A stretch of 52,471 nucleotides of DNA from Bacteroidales bacterium UBA5762 (GTDB lineage Bacteria; Bacteroidota; Bacteroidia; Bacteroidales; TTA-H9): positions 84,146 through 136,616 of the forward strand of contig DIEY01000007.1 of NCBI GenBank assembly GCA_002418865.1, given 5' to 3'. Position 1 is the stretch's first letter. Each line of letters begins with the position of its first letter. Made by a program: the position numbers and the translations under genes. Under the pieces are notes generated by a model. It was not told the origin of the DNA. It worked only from the letters and a program-made list of their open reading frames with translations, and did no database searches. Below, piece by piece: positions 9,135 through 17,110 of the stretch.

Positions 9135-10526
9135 CTATCCAAGACGTTTTTCGAAGACCAGCTTATACTTTTTAATTCTTCTATCCAAGGCTTGGAAGGA
9201 AATGTTAAGCAGTTTTGCGGCGGCCGATTTGTTGAAATTTGCTTGATGAATGGCTTTAATTATAGCGTTACGTTCGAGAACATTCAAATCGAGAACCTCG
9301 ACATTATTATTTGTGTGAGATATCTTTTTCGATACTTTATCTATTTGAAAATCATCGGCACTCAGCCGGCCGCCATCAGATAATATAATTGCTCTTTCTA
9401 CCATGTTGCGCAGCTCTCTCACATTACCAGGGAAAGAATAGTCCATTAAAGTATCTATAACCTCTTTGTCGATACGGGTGATTTTTTTGTTCATTTTTTT
9501 TGAAAAATCATCAACAAAGTAATTGATTAGCAGCGGAATATCTTCCTTGCGTTCACGCAATGGGGGGATATGAATAATGAATGTGCCAAGTCGATGATAT
9601 AAATCGAGGCGGAATTGTTTTTCCTCGGTAAGTTTTTCAAGGTCTTGATTAGTAGCCGCAATAATTCTGACATCTATATCGATTTCGCGGGTTCCTCCTA
9701 CTCTACTGATTTTACGTTCTTCGAGTACGCGTAGGAATTTAGTTTGGAGGCTCAGAGGAAGATCGCCGATTTCGTCCAGGAATAAAGTTCCTTTGTTAGC
9801 GACTTCGAACCATCCGGTTTTGTTTTCATTGGCGCCAGTAAACGAACCCTTGTTGTGTCCGAAGAATTCCGATTCAAAAAGCGTTTCGGTTATAGCAGAA
9901 GAATTCACAGCGTAGAAATAATGATCTTTGCGCGGGCTCATATAGTGTATTGCTCTTGCTACTAATTCCTTACCTGTCCCACTCTCACCCGTAATCAATA
10001 CATTGGTAGGGTCGCTTTTCGCAACTTTATTCACTAGCTCGGTAACTTTTTTCATTGATGAACTTTGAGCTATAAATCCTTGTCCTAATTCTTTTCTTAT
10101 GTTGTTAGCAAACAGATTGAAAGAATTTTCTACTTCTTTCAGGCGGTTGTTTAAATCGATAAATCTACGAGTACGTTCAATTGCCGAGGTTACTTCGGTT
10201 AATGAAAAAGGTTTGGGCAGGAAATCACAAGCGCCACGTCGCATGGCTTCTATAACACTTTGCATTTCTCCATGTCCCGAAATCATGATTATTTCAGTTT
10301 GAGGAAATTCTTCTTTAATGATTTTCAACAATTCGATTCCATTGATTCCAGGTAAGCGAATATCGAGAAAAACGACATCGATCTCATACGTATTTAATAA
10401 ATTTAAGGCTTCGGAAGCAGCTTCGGCCATGAGCACCTTAAAATTGTTATTCTGAAGATATTCAGCCAATTCGTTCCGTATGCTTTCTTCGTCATCAATA
10501 ATAAGAATAGTGAGTTGTTCCTGCAT
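9135..10526 (-). CDS. Sigma-54-dependent NtrC-family response regulator
   Basis: A 463-residue transcription activator. The receiver domain spans 1-~120 with phosphoacceptor Asp55 (FLDIRLPG) and the KPF signature. The AAA+ sigma-54 activation domain has Walker A GESGTGKE (180-187), GSFTGA (227-232, the sigma-54 contact loop with Ser for the usual Ala), Walker B GTLFLDEIG (246-254) and a NVREL arginine-finger region. A Fis-type HTH lies near 425-460 (NKSAAAKLLNISFQALDRR). It lies 57 nt downstream of the large hybrid kinase, its probable partner. It may also be expressed from an internal promoter (10570-10577). Confidence 0.94.
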   Translation of the reverse strand: MQEQLTILIIDDEESIRNELAEYLQNNNFKVLMAEAASEALNLLNTYEIDVVFLDIRLPGINGIELLKIIKEEFPQTEIIMISGHGEMQSVIEAMRRGACDFLPKPFSLTEVTSAIERTRRFIDLNNRLKEVENSFNLFANNIRKELGQGFIAQSSSMKKVTELVNKVAKSDPTNVLITGESGTGKELVARAIHYMSPRKDHYFYAVNSSAITETLFESEFFGHNKGSFTGANENKTGWFEVANKGTLFLDEIGDLPLSLQTKFLRVLEERKISRVGGTREIDIDVRIIAATNQDLEKLTEEKQFRLDLYHRLGTFIIHIPPLRERKEDIPLLINYFVDDFSKKMNKKITRIDKEVIDTLMDYSFPGNVRELRNMVERAIILSDGGRLSADDFQIDKVSKKISHTNNNVEVLDLNVLERNAIIKAIHQANFNKSAAAKLLNISFQALDRRIKKYKLVFEKRLG

Positions 10527-10569
10527 TCTTCTACAAAACTGTTTTTAAAAGGCACAAAAGAATTTTTTG

Positions 10570-10577
10570 CAAATTTA
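10570..10577 (-). promoter_or_regulatory. Putative -7 element ahead of the NtrC-type gene
   Basis: CAAATTTA, which is TAAATTTG on the minus strand, is an exact match to TAnnTTTG. It lies in the 57-nt gap between kinase and regulator and would allow regulator expression independent of the kinase. Confidence 0.4.
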
Positions 10578-10583
10578 AATCTT

Positions 10584-13568
10584 CTACTTGGCTTTTTCGG
10601 TTGCCACATTTTGATATGAAGGAAATTCGAAAACAAAACTGGCTCCTATCCCTAATTCGCTTTTTACCTCTATATTTCCCTTCAGCTCTTCTACAATGCC
10701 ATAAACAATAGATAAGCCCAAGCCTGTTCCCTTTTGGCTATCCTTAGTAGAGAAAAAAGGTTCGAAAATATGATCGAGAAGTTCAGGGGCAATACCGGTT
10801 CCATTATCTTCGATTTCCATGCCTATGTGGTTATCATTTTTGATGAAACTTCGTATAACTATGTTTTTGTCAAAGTTATGCCCCAAGTTCTGAGCCTTTT
10901 GTTCCAAAGCATCTCTCGAATTATTCAGAAGATTCACCACTACTTGTTCTAATCTGAAGCGGTCGCCCATAAAATATAAAGGTTCAGGATGAAGATTCAA
11001 ACGAAAATGGATATCTTGTTCGGAAAATTGCGTCGATAAAAGCATTAAGGCTCCTTGAATGGCCTCATTGAGATTGGTTTTGGTGAATCTAACATTTTGT
11101 TGATCACGCGAAAAGGTTTTTACATGATCGATGATGCGATTAATACGATGAATATTTTCGAATATAGCCTCAATTTTATTCTCTAAGTATGATTTATCAA
11201 TGTTTTCTGATTGCAAACGGAAAAGAATATTTTCTAATCCCATGGTTATAGCCGTGAGAGGTTGATTCATTTCGTGTGTAATGCCAGCGGCCAGCTGACC
11301 TAAAGATTCGAGTTTCGACTTCTGAATGAGCATTTGCCTTTGTTTCTCAACTTTTTGAAGTTCTTCATCCACTCTTTTGTTCAACTCGATGTTCCATTGC
11401 TCAAGTTCGTATTGAATCCTTCTTATTTCACTTATGTCTATCATAATTCCCACGATGCCAGCCAAAGAATCATCACTCTGGAAAAAAGGAGATTGGTTGA
11501 TCAGAATATCATGCAAAAGTCCATCGGCAAATGGAAATTTCAACTCAAAACTTTGGATTTGCTTCGTAGCCAACAGCTCTTTGTCTTTTTCAATAATTTG
11601 CTGACAACTTTCCTGCGAAAAAATTTGGCAGATTTTCTTTCCTATGATATCGTAGCTGGTTTTATTAAAAGCCTGCAAGAAGGCATTATTGCAGCCCAGA
11701 AAACATCCTTGGATATCTTTGTAGAATACAGGGCTAGGAATGTTATTCAACAGTGCTTGAAGAAAATAATTCTGGTTCCTAACTGCGGCTTCGTTAGCCA
11801 AAAAATCAGTAATATCCCTGCTTAAAATAGCTACACGATCGATTTCTTTATTTTTATTGGATATTAGATAGAAAGTCAGGTCATAACTGCGATTGTTAAG
11901 GGTATCGAAGTGAGAATGTTTTCGGCCAGAAGACAAAACCTGTTGAAAAATTTGTTGACGGGCGTTTTGATTAGGTTCGGGAAATAGCTTGAAATAATTG
12001 ATACGCTGATTGTTTGCTAAATCCTGTTCTAAAATTTCCAAAGCCTTCTCATTAATATCAAGAATATCTCCTTTTGCATCGAGAAGTACGATAGAATCGG
12101 GGACAACATTTAACAGTGCCCTGGCTTTTTCTTCACTCTCGATCAGTTCATCTGAAGTAGCTTTTTGGTATAGGGCATCTAAAAATACTTTTCCTGCTAT
12201 TTTTAGCATAAATAAAATATCCTCATTGATATTTACCCGTGGAATAGAAGCCAGTCCTATACCTCCAGAAAATTTTTGTTCGCTTACCAATGGAACCATC
12301 ACTACAGAATGGAAATGATATAATTGCATGAGCTTCTTTTCTATGGCTGCGTTTTCGAGTAAACTTCTATCATTCACCACAAAAGATTGGTAACTGCTTA
12401 ATTTTGAATAGGCCAAGTCAAGGTTTTTTAAATCGAATCTTTCGGGTATGAATAATTTGTTACTCAGTTGAGAAGTACTCCAGGTAAATGAACAGTCGAT
12501 GATGGAAGAATTTTCATGTAAGGTAAAAAAACATGCCTGATCCATACCTGCAGCCGAGGCAATAAGAGCCAAACTGTTGACGATTTCATTTTCAAATGAT
12601 CCGTCCTGTAACCTCACAAATGAACTTGAGATGCTCGATAAAACCTGTTCAATTTTTACCTTAAAAGCCAAATCAATTTGAGCGGTTTTTCGTTGTCGGA
12701 TTTCATTTTCAAGTTTTTCTACAGTGTTTTGTAGCTGACGGGTACGTTCATCCACCAATAATTCAAGATGGTTTCTATATTGGTTGAGCGCTTCTTCCGA
12801 TTTTTTGCGCTCGGTAAGGTCACTAAAAATAGCCAAGCAAAGGTCTTGGCCGGTAAAAAAAATCTTATTATACGATACTTCTACGGGTATGTTTTCCCCA
12901 TTCCTGGAATAAATTTGCATTTCAATAGTTTTTGCAAAAGCACCAGGTGATGTTTTTAACCATGAGGTATTGGAAACAAATTGTTCGAGATATAAATCTT
13001 CACTTTCTGACATTTGATAGCCCAGCAGGTTTTGAGCAGAGGTATTCATATCCACAATCTTGGATGAAGGAATATCGATAACGAATATGCTTTCAGGTGC
13101 CTTTTCGAATAAAAGTCGAAAACGAGCTTCGCTTTCTATTAATCTATCCTCAGCGAGTTTTCTGGCTTTTTCTTCCATTTGCAACCTTTTTTCAGTCAAA
13201 ATATTGCTTGCCAGCTCATTTATAGTCTTACTCAATACATTCCTATCGAAGGGTTTGAGTAAAAATTTATCAACTCCTATTTCAATAGCATCGATAAAAT
13301 AATTGGTTTCTTCGTAAGAGGTAGTTATAATAGTTTTTACAGATGGTTTAATCTTTTTAATGCTTTCAATCATCTTTAGCCCACTCATTCCGGGCATGGC
13401 AATATCGGCAACTACCAAATCGGCTCCTTTTTGCCGAAAAACTTGCAAGCCTGAACTTCCACTATCAGCCACATAAACTTCGTCCACCAGATCTTTCAAA
13501 AAATCAGTGATCATTTCTCGGAACAAACGTTCATCCTCGGCATACAGTATTTTAATGGGTAGCTTCAC
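10584..13568 (-). CDS. REC-PAS-GAF-PAS-PAS histidine kinase
   Basis: A 994-residue cytoplasmic sensor kinase with no membrane segments. In order: an N-terminal receiver domain (1-~120, Asp55 in VADIAMPG), a short coiled coil, PAS (~148-260), a coiled coil, a GAF-like domain (~300-460), PAS (~478-590), PAS (~600-720), a DHp domain with His765 in GITHEMNQPL, and a HATPase with NLLNNSRDAL, EDNGTGIAPE and GTGLGLSIVYG. Because the receiver is at the N terminus, the kinase can itself be the output of another phosphorelay. The NtrC-type gene 57 nt downstream is the likely target. Its promoter region is shared with trmD. Confidence 0.92.
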   Translation of the reverse strand: MKLPIKILYAEDERLFREMITDFLKDLVDEVYVADSGSSGLQVFRQKGADLVVADIAMPGMSGLKMIESIKKIKPSVKTIITTSYEETNYFIDAIEIGVDKFLLKPFDRNVLSKTINELASNILTEKRLQMEEKARKLAEDRLIESEARFRLLFEKAPESIFVIDIPSSKIVDMNTSAQNLLGYQMSESEDLYLEQFVSNTSWLKTSPGAFAKTIEMQIYSRNGENIPVEVSYNKIFFTGQDLCLAIFSDLTERKKSEEALNQYRNHLELLVDERTRQLQNTVEKLENEIRQRKTAQIDLAFKVKIEQVLSSISSSFVRLQDGSFENEIVNSLALIASAAGMDQACFFTLHENSSIIDCSFTWSTSQLSNKLFIPERFDLKNLDLAYSKLSSYQSFVVNDRSLLENAAIEKKLMQLYHFHSVVMVPLVSEQKFSGGIGLASIPRVNINEDILFMLKIAGKVFLDALYQKATSDELIESEEKARALLNVVPDSIVLLDAKGDILDINEKALEILEQDLANNQRINYFKLFPEPNQNARQQIFQQVLSSGRKHSHFDTLNNRSYDLTFYLISNKNKEIDRVAILSRDITDFLANEAAVRNQNYFLQALLNNIPSPVFYKDIQGCFLGCNNAFLQAFNKTSYDIIGKKICQIFSQESCQQIIEKDKELLATKQIQSFELKFPFADGLLHDILINQSPFFQSDDSLAGIVGIMIDISEIRRIQYELEQWNIELNKRVDEELQKVEKQRQMLIQKSKLESLGQLAAGITHEMNQPLTAITMGLENILFRLQSENIDKSYLENKIEAIFENIHRINRIIDHVKTFSRDQQNVRFTKTNLNEAIQGALMLLSTQFSEQDIHFRLNLHPEPLYFMGDRFRLEQVVVNLLNNSRDALEQKAQNLGHNFDKNIVIRSFIKNDNHIGMEIEDNGTGIAPELLDHIFEPFFSTKDSQKGTGLGLSIVYGIVEELKGNIEVKSELGIGASFVFEFPSYQNVATEKAK

Positions 13569-13609
13569 GAGTAATAGCAGATTACTTCATTAATTCTAAG
13601 CAGGTTTAA

Positions 13610-13617
13610 TAAATTTG
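13610..13617 (+). promoter_or_regulatory. Putative -7 element for trmD
   Basis: TAAATTTG is an exact match to the Bacteroidota -7 consensus. The predicted start near 13624 gives a ~70-nt leader to trmD. Confidence 0.5.
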
Positions 13618-13645
13618 CAGGTTCTCTAAAGACCTAAATTTTTTA

Positions 13646-13653
13646 CAAAGATA
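13646..13653 (-). promoter_or_regulatory. Putative -7 element for the hybrid kinase
   Basis: CAAAGATA, which is TATCTTTG on the minus strand, matches TAnnTTTG. The predicted start is near 13639 with a ~70-nt leader. It lies face to face with the trmD promoter, so each transcript would run across the other's promoter. Confidence 0.5.
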
Positions 13654-13693
13654 TAAATTTTATAAGAATGTTGCTCATAAATGAAATAATTTT

Positions 13694-14380
13694 ATGCATA
13701 TCGATATTTTAACCCTATTCCCTAAAATGTTTGAAGGCTTTTTTTCAGAATCCATTTTAAAGAGAGCCATAGATAAAAAGCTGGTAGAGATTAACTTGCA
13801 CAACATTCGAGAATATTCTACCGATAAGCATCGTCGTGTGGATGATTACCCATTTGGTGGAGGTGCTGGTATGGTTATGATGATAGAACCTATATGCAGA
13901 GCCATAGAAAGCCTGAAGAAAGAAAGAAATTACGATTTGGTCATTTATGCCACACCCGATGGCGAATTGTTCGATCAAAAGATGGCCAATCATTTTTCGA
14001 CTTTAGAAAACATTATAATCCTGTGTGGACATTACAAGGGAATTGACGAAAGAATACGAGAACATCTCATCGATAAAGAAGTTTCGATTGGGAATTATGT
14101 ATTGACAGGTGGAGAGCTTGCAGCAGCAGTAATAACAGATGCCATTGTGAGGTTAATACCTGGAGTTTTGCATGACGAGACCTCGGCTCTCAGCGATTCT
14201 TTTCAGGATGATTTGCTTTCACCTCCTGTTTATACACGTCCTTTCGATTTTCGAGGATGGAAAGTGCCCGAAATCTTACTGTCGGGTGATGATAAAAAAA
14301 TTCAACAATGGAGACTTGCCAAAGCCATTGAACGAACACAACAACGACGACCAGGATTATTAGGTGAAGAAAATAACTAA
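13694..14380 (+). CDS. trmD: tRNA (guanine-37-N1)-methyltransferase TrmD
   Basis: SAM-dependent SPOUT methyltransferase that makes m1G37 in tRNAs reading CNN/GGG-type codons and so prevents +1 frameshifting. The 228-residue protein has MHIDILTLFPKMF at the N terminus, DDYPFGGGAGMVM, the trefoil-knot blocks ILCGHYKGIDERI and SIGNYVLTGGELAA, and a C-terminal helical domain. Full length, and the ATG at 13694 fits the family start exactly. It stands alone here rather than with rpsP-rimM-rplS. Confidence 0.96.
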   Translation: MHIDILTLFPKMFEGFFSESILKRAIDKKLVEINLHNIREYSTDKHRRVDDYPFGGGAGMVMMIEPICRAIESLKKERNYDLVIYATPDGELFDQKMANHFSTLENIIILCGHYKGIDERIREHLIDKEVSIGNYVLTGGELAAAVITDAIVRLIPGVLHDETSALSDSFQDDLLSPPVYTRPFDFRGWKVPEILLSGDDKKIQQWRLAKAIERTQQRRPGLLGEENN

Positions 14381-14409
14381 AAAATAAGTTAAGGTTTTGT
14401 TAATTGTAT

Positions 14410-14417
14410 TAACTTTG
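14410..14417 (+). promoter_or_regulatory. Putative -7 element for the coiled-coil gene and zapA
   Basis: TAACTTTG is an exact match to TAnnTTTG. It lies 30 nt after trmD and about 36 nt before the ATG at 14453. Confidence 0.55.
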
Positions 14418-14452
14418 CATTGTGTACATTTTGTTGAAATGACTAAACTGAG

Positions 14453-14761
14453 ATGTCTGAAAACGAAACACTTGAGATGCTTCGATCATTGCAAAACAAA
14501 GTAAAACGTTTAATCGAGGAGTATCAGGTGCTGGTAGAAAGGATAAAAGTTTTAGAAACCATTAATTCCGATCTATTAGAAAAAAATCAGAAATATCAAA
14601 AGTCATTCGACCAAATGAATAACGAACTTAAAATACAAAACTTAACCGAATTATTAACCCAAGGAAAAGGAAAAACAGAAGTCAAAGCCCTTATCGATAG
14701 GATGGTGCGGGAAATTGACAAATGTATTGGTTTAATCAACCAACCTGATCTGAAGGAGTAA
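14453..14761 (+). CDS. Small coiled-coil protein upstream of zapA
   Basis: A 102-residue soluble protein, mostly one long coiled coil (residues ~3-60, with regular Leu/Ile spacing: LRSLQNKVKRLIEEYQVL and onward), then a short helical tail with KALIDRMVREID. It precedes zapA by 21 nt and both share one promoter, so a divisome role (a ZapB-like or ZapA-partner coiled coil) is a reasonable inference from context. No sequence motif proves it. Short coiled-coil proteins directly upstream of zapA appear common in Bacteroidota. Confidence 0.75.
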   Translation: MSENETLEMLRSLQNKVKRLIEEYQVLVERIKVLETINSDLLEKNQKYQKSFDQMNNELKIQNLTELLTQGKGKTEVKALIDRMVREIDKCIGLINQPDLKE

Positions 14762-14782
14762 ATCGAGAATTGACATTCAACA

Positions 14783-15067
14783 ATGGAAGAAATTTCAATA
14801 TCCCTACTAATTGGAGAAAGAACATATCGTTTAACCGTTAAAAAGGAGGAAGAAGAAACCATTCGCAAGGTAGCCCGTGATATCAACCAAAGACTGCAGA
14901 ATTATGCACAAATCTATGCTTATCACGATAAGCAGGATTTATTGGCCATGATTGCTCTGGAGCTTGCCACACAATTAGAAACCGAAAAAAACGTCACGGA
15001 ATACAAAAATCTCGAAATACAAAACAGCATCAGGGAAATAGGAAAAATGTTAGATCAATATATTTGA
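14783..15067 (+). CDS. zapA: Cell division protein ZapA
   Basis: A 94-residue FtsZ-associated protein that cross-links FtsZ filaments at midcell. The N-terminal globular part (ISISLLIGERTYRLTV) and the segment DLLAMIALELATQLE before a C-terminal coiled coil match the ZapA family in sequence and length. It is followed directly by the putative 6S RNA and rny. Confidence 0.88.
   Translation: MEEISISLLIGERTYRLTVKKEEEETIRKVARDINQRLQNYAQIYAYHDKQDLLAMIALELATQLETEKNVTEYKNLEIQNSIREIGKMLDQYI
15059..15066 (+). promoter_or_regulatory. Putative -7 element for 6S RNA, overlapping the zapA end
   Basis: TATATTTG exactly matches TAnnTTTG and overlaps the zapA stop codon. It would start a transcript near 15072, about 20 nt before the closing stem of the RNA. 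Confidence 0.4.
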
Positions 15068-15071
15068 ACGT

Positions 15072-15290
15072 TCTTTGACATCCCAATGATATTGCCCGCA
15101 GCAATTCTAATCGGTTTGCAAACTCAACATGAATTACTTAAGGGAAGTCTTTCTGTTTTGGCAAACAGGCCACAACTCTGCTCGTCAGAGTTCCTTAATA
15201 GGACCACAGTGGAAGTTTAAAAAAGCAGGGCAACCCTAAACCTGTAGAAAGGGGTTTCAAAACTCCAGGAATTGCTTGCGGGTTTTTTCT
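15072..15290 (+). ncRNA. ssrS: Probable 6S RNA (SsrS)
   Basis: A gene-free stretch between zapA and rny folds as a long closed RNA. CCCGCAGCAATTCT (15095-15108) pairs with the segment 15268-15282 ending in TTGCGGG with one bulge, closing about 188 nt, and a T-rich tract follows at once (15283-15294). Inside are an apical hairpin AACTCTG/CAGAGTT and a TGTTT/AAACA hairpin, with less paired flanks that could form the open bubble RNA polymerase binds. Size, end-to-end closure and position next to zapA (as for ssrS in Proteobacteria) point to 6S RNA. The exact 5' end is uncertain, and a covariance-model search is needed to settle the family. Confidence 0.68.
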
Positions 15291-15314
15291 TTTCCGTTAA
15301 ATCCTTTTATCCGT

Positions 15315-16856
15315 ATGAATACTCTATATATTATTCTTTTAATCGTATTTGTTATGGCATTGGCCAGTTTCATCACCGTGGTAGTGATTCGCAAAAATGC
15401 AAATTCTCATGCCAATCGCCTCATTCGCGAAGCCATAGAAAAGGCCGAAATGCTCAAAAAAGAAAAAATCGTACAAGCTAAGGAAGAAATCTTACAGTTT
15501 AAGCTAAAAAACGAACAGGAAATCCTCGAGAAAAACAATAATTTGCTTAAACTGGAAACTCGATTGAAACAACGTGAACAGCAGGTCAACCAACGTTCTG
15601 AAGAATTGCAGAAACGACAAAAGGAATTTGAAGCCAAAAGTTCAGTTGTTAATGAAAAATTAGAATGGGTCAGCCAGAAAGAAGCCGAACTTGAAAAAGC
15701 CTTAAAGCAAAAGACCGAAATGCTCGAAAAAATTTCGGGTATAAGTAGAGAAGAAGCCCGTAATCAGCTTATAGAAAGCATGAAAGAAGAAGCCCGTAAC
15801 GAGGCCATTGCTTATATTAAAGACATCATGGACGAGGCAAAGATTACTGCCCAAAACGAGGCAAAAAAAATTGTCATCGAAACCATTCAACGTACTGCAG
15901 TGGAAAATGCCATAGAAAACACCGTATCGGTTTTCAATATCGAGAGCGACGAAATTAAAGGACGAATCATTGGACGTGAAGGACGCAACATTCGCACCCT
16001 CGAGGCTCTTACGGGTGTTGAAATCATCATCGACGATTCTCCCGATGCCATACTGTTGTCGAGCTTCGACCCCATCAGAAGAGAAATTGCCCGTTTATCA
16101 TTACAAAAATTGATCACAGATGGCCGCATTCATCCTGCGAGAATTGAAGAAGTGGTGGCTAAAACCGAAAAACAAATCGAACAAGAAATCATTGAAGTTG
16201 GCAAACGCACTGTAGTGGAATTAGGAATTCATGGCATGCATCCCGAACTTATTCGTCTGGTGGGTAAAATGAAATATCGTTCGTCTTATGGGCAAAATCT
16301 TTTGCATCACTCAAAAGAAGTTGCACGTTTATGTGCAAATATGGCTGCTGAATTGGGATTGAACGCTCAAAAAGCTAAGCGAGCGGGTTTATTACATGAC
16401 ATTGGCAAGGTTGCTGAAAACGAAAGCGACTTGCCACATGCCATTTTAGGAATGAATCTGGCTGAAAAATACAAAGAAAAACCAGAAGTTTGCAATGCTA
16501 TAGGATCACACCACGAAGAAATCGAAATGAATACTTTGCTTGCTCCTATCGTTCAGGTGTGTGATGCTATTTCAGGCGCCAGACCTGGCGCTCGACGAGA
16601 AGTGGTCGAGGCTTACATGCAACGTTTGCATAAACTCGAAGAACTTGCCTTATCTTACCCGGGTGTGGTAAAAACCTTTGCTATTCAGGCTGGACGAGAA
16701 TTGAGAGTAATTGTAGGAGCCGATAAGGTGACAGACGACGAGGCTAACCGCATTTCTTACGAACTTTCTCGCAAAATCCAAGAAGAAATGACCTATCCGG
16801 GCCAAATTAAAATTACAGTGATTCGAGAAACCCGTGTAGTCAACTACGCAAAATAA
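15315..16856 (+). CDS. rny: Ribonuclease Y
   Basis: Membrane-anchored endoribonuclease that starts mRNA decay. Using the ATG at 15315 (513 residues) the protein has one N-terminal transmembrane helix (~3-25), a long coiled coil to ~190, a KH domain (IKGRIIGREGRNIRTLE) and an HD domain (AGLLHDIGK) with RNase Y-typical RPGARREVVEAYMQRL. A longer frame from a TTG at 15276 would begin inside the 6S RNA terminal stem, so it was rejected. Confidence 0.95.
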   Translation: MNTLYIILLIVFVMALASFITVVVIRKNANSHANRLIREAIEKAEMLKKEKIVQAKEEILQFKLKNEQEILEKNNNLLKLETRLKQREQQVNQRSEELQKRQKEFEAKSSVVNEKLEWVSQKEAELEKALKQKTEMLEKISGISREEARNQLIESMKEEARNEAIAYIKDIMDEAKITAQNEAKKIVIETIQRTAVENAIENTVSVFNIESDEIKGRIIGREGRNIRTLEALTGVEIIIDDSPDAILLSSFDPIRREIARLSLQKLITDGRIHPARIEEVVAKTEKQIEQEIIEVGKRTVVELGIHGMHPELIRLVGKMKYRSSYGQNLLHHSKEVARLCANMAAELGLNAQKAKRAGLLHDIGKVAENESDLPHAILGMNLAEKYKEKPEVCNAIGSHHEEIEMNTLLAPIVQVCDAISGARPGARREVVEAYMQRLHKLEELALSYPGVVKTFAIQAGRELRVIVGADKVTDDEANRISYELSRKIQEEMTYPGQIKITVIRETRVVNYAK

Positions 16857-16918
16857 TCCTCTTGTTTTGCTGTTACTTGTTCTATTATTACTTACATTGC
16901 ATGATATAATTAAGACTG

Positions 16919-17003
16919 AGAGGTTGGGGAATATTAGCATTTTTTCGTGCTATTTGGCAGTGTGTTAAGAAATTACGATTGTTCTACTTCATCCCCAACC
17001 TCT
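16919..17003 (+). other. Long-range hairpin between rny and tkt
   Basis: AGAGGTTGGGGA (16919-16930) and TCCCCAACCTCT (16992-17003) are a perfect 12-bp inverted repeat around 61 nt. The enclosed segment has its own small hairpin, TAGCA/TGCTA. There is no T-tract after either arm, so a simple terminator is unlikely. It could be a structured RNA or a leader element; the strand and function are unknown. Confidence 0.5.
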
Positions 17004-17069
17004 ATTTAAATAATATCACCCAGCCCGTTGCAAGTTAATAAGCTTTAGGATTTAAAGAATCAAAATCTC

Positions 17070-17077
17070 TAATTTTG
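17070..17077 (+). promoter_or_regulatory. Putative -7 element for tkt
   Basis: TAATTTTG exactly matches TAnnTTTG. The predicted start near 17084 leaves about 27 nt before the ATG at 17111. This supports that ATG over the TTG at 17075, which falls inside the promoter. Confidence 0.6.
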
Positions 17078-17110
17078 CCCGCATCTTTCAATGATGAAAA
17101 TAAAACATCC

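Noticed and set aside
11334..11825. 163-codon plus-strand frame
   Set aside because: It lies wholly antisense to the PAS-containing kinase, whose domains are intact; no signal peptide, motif or promoter.
15276..15314. Longer N terminus for RNase Y from TTG
   Set aside because: These codons fall in the 6S RNA closing stem and T tract; the ATG at 15315 gives the usual membrane anchor at the N terminus.
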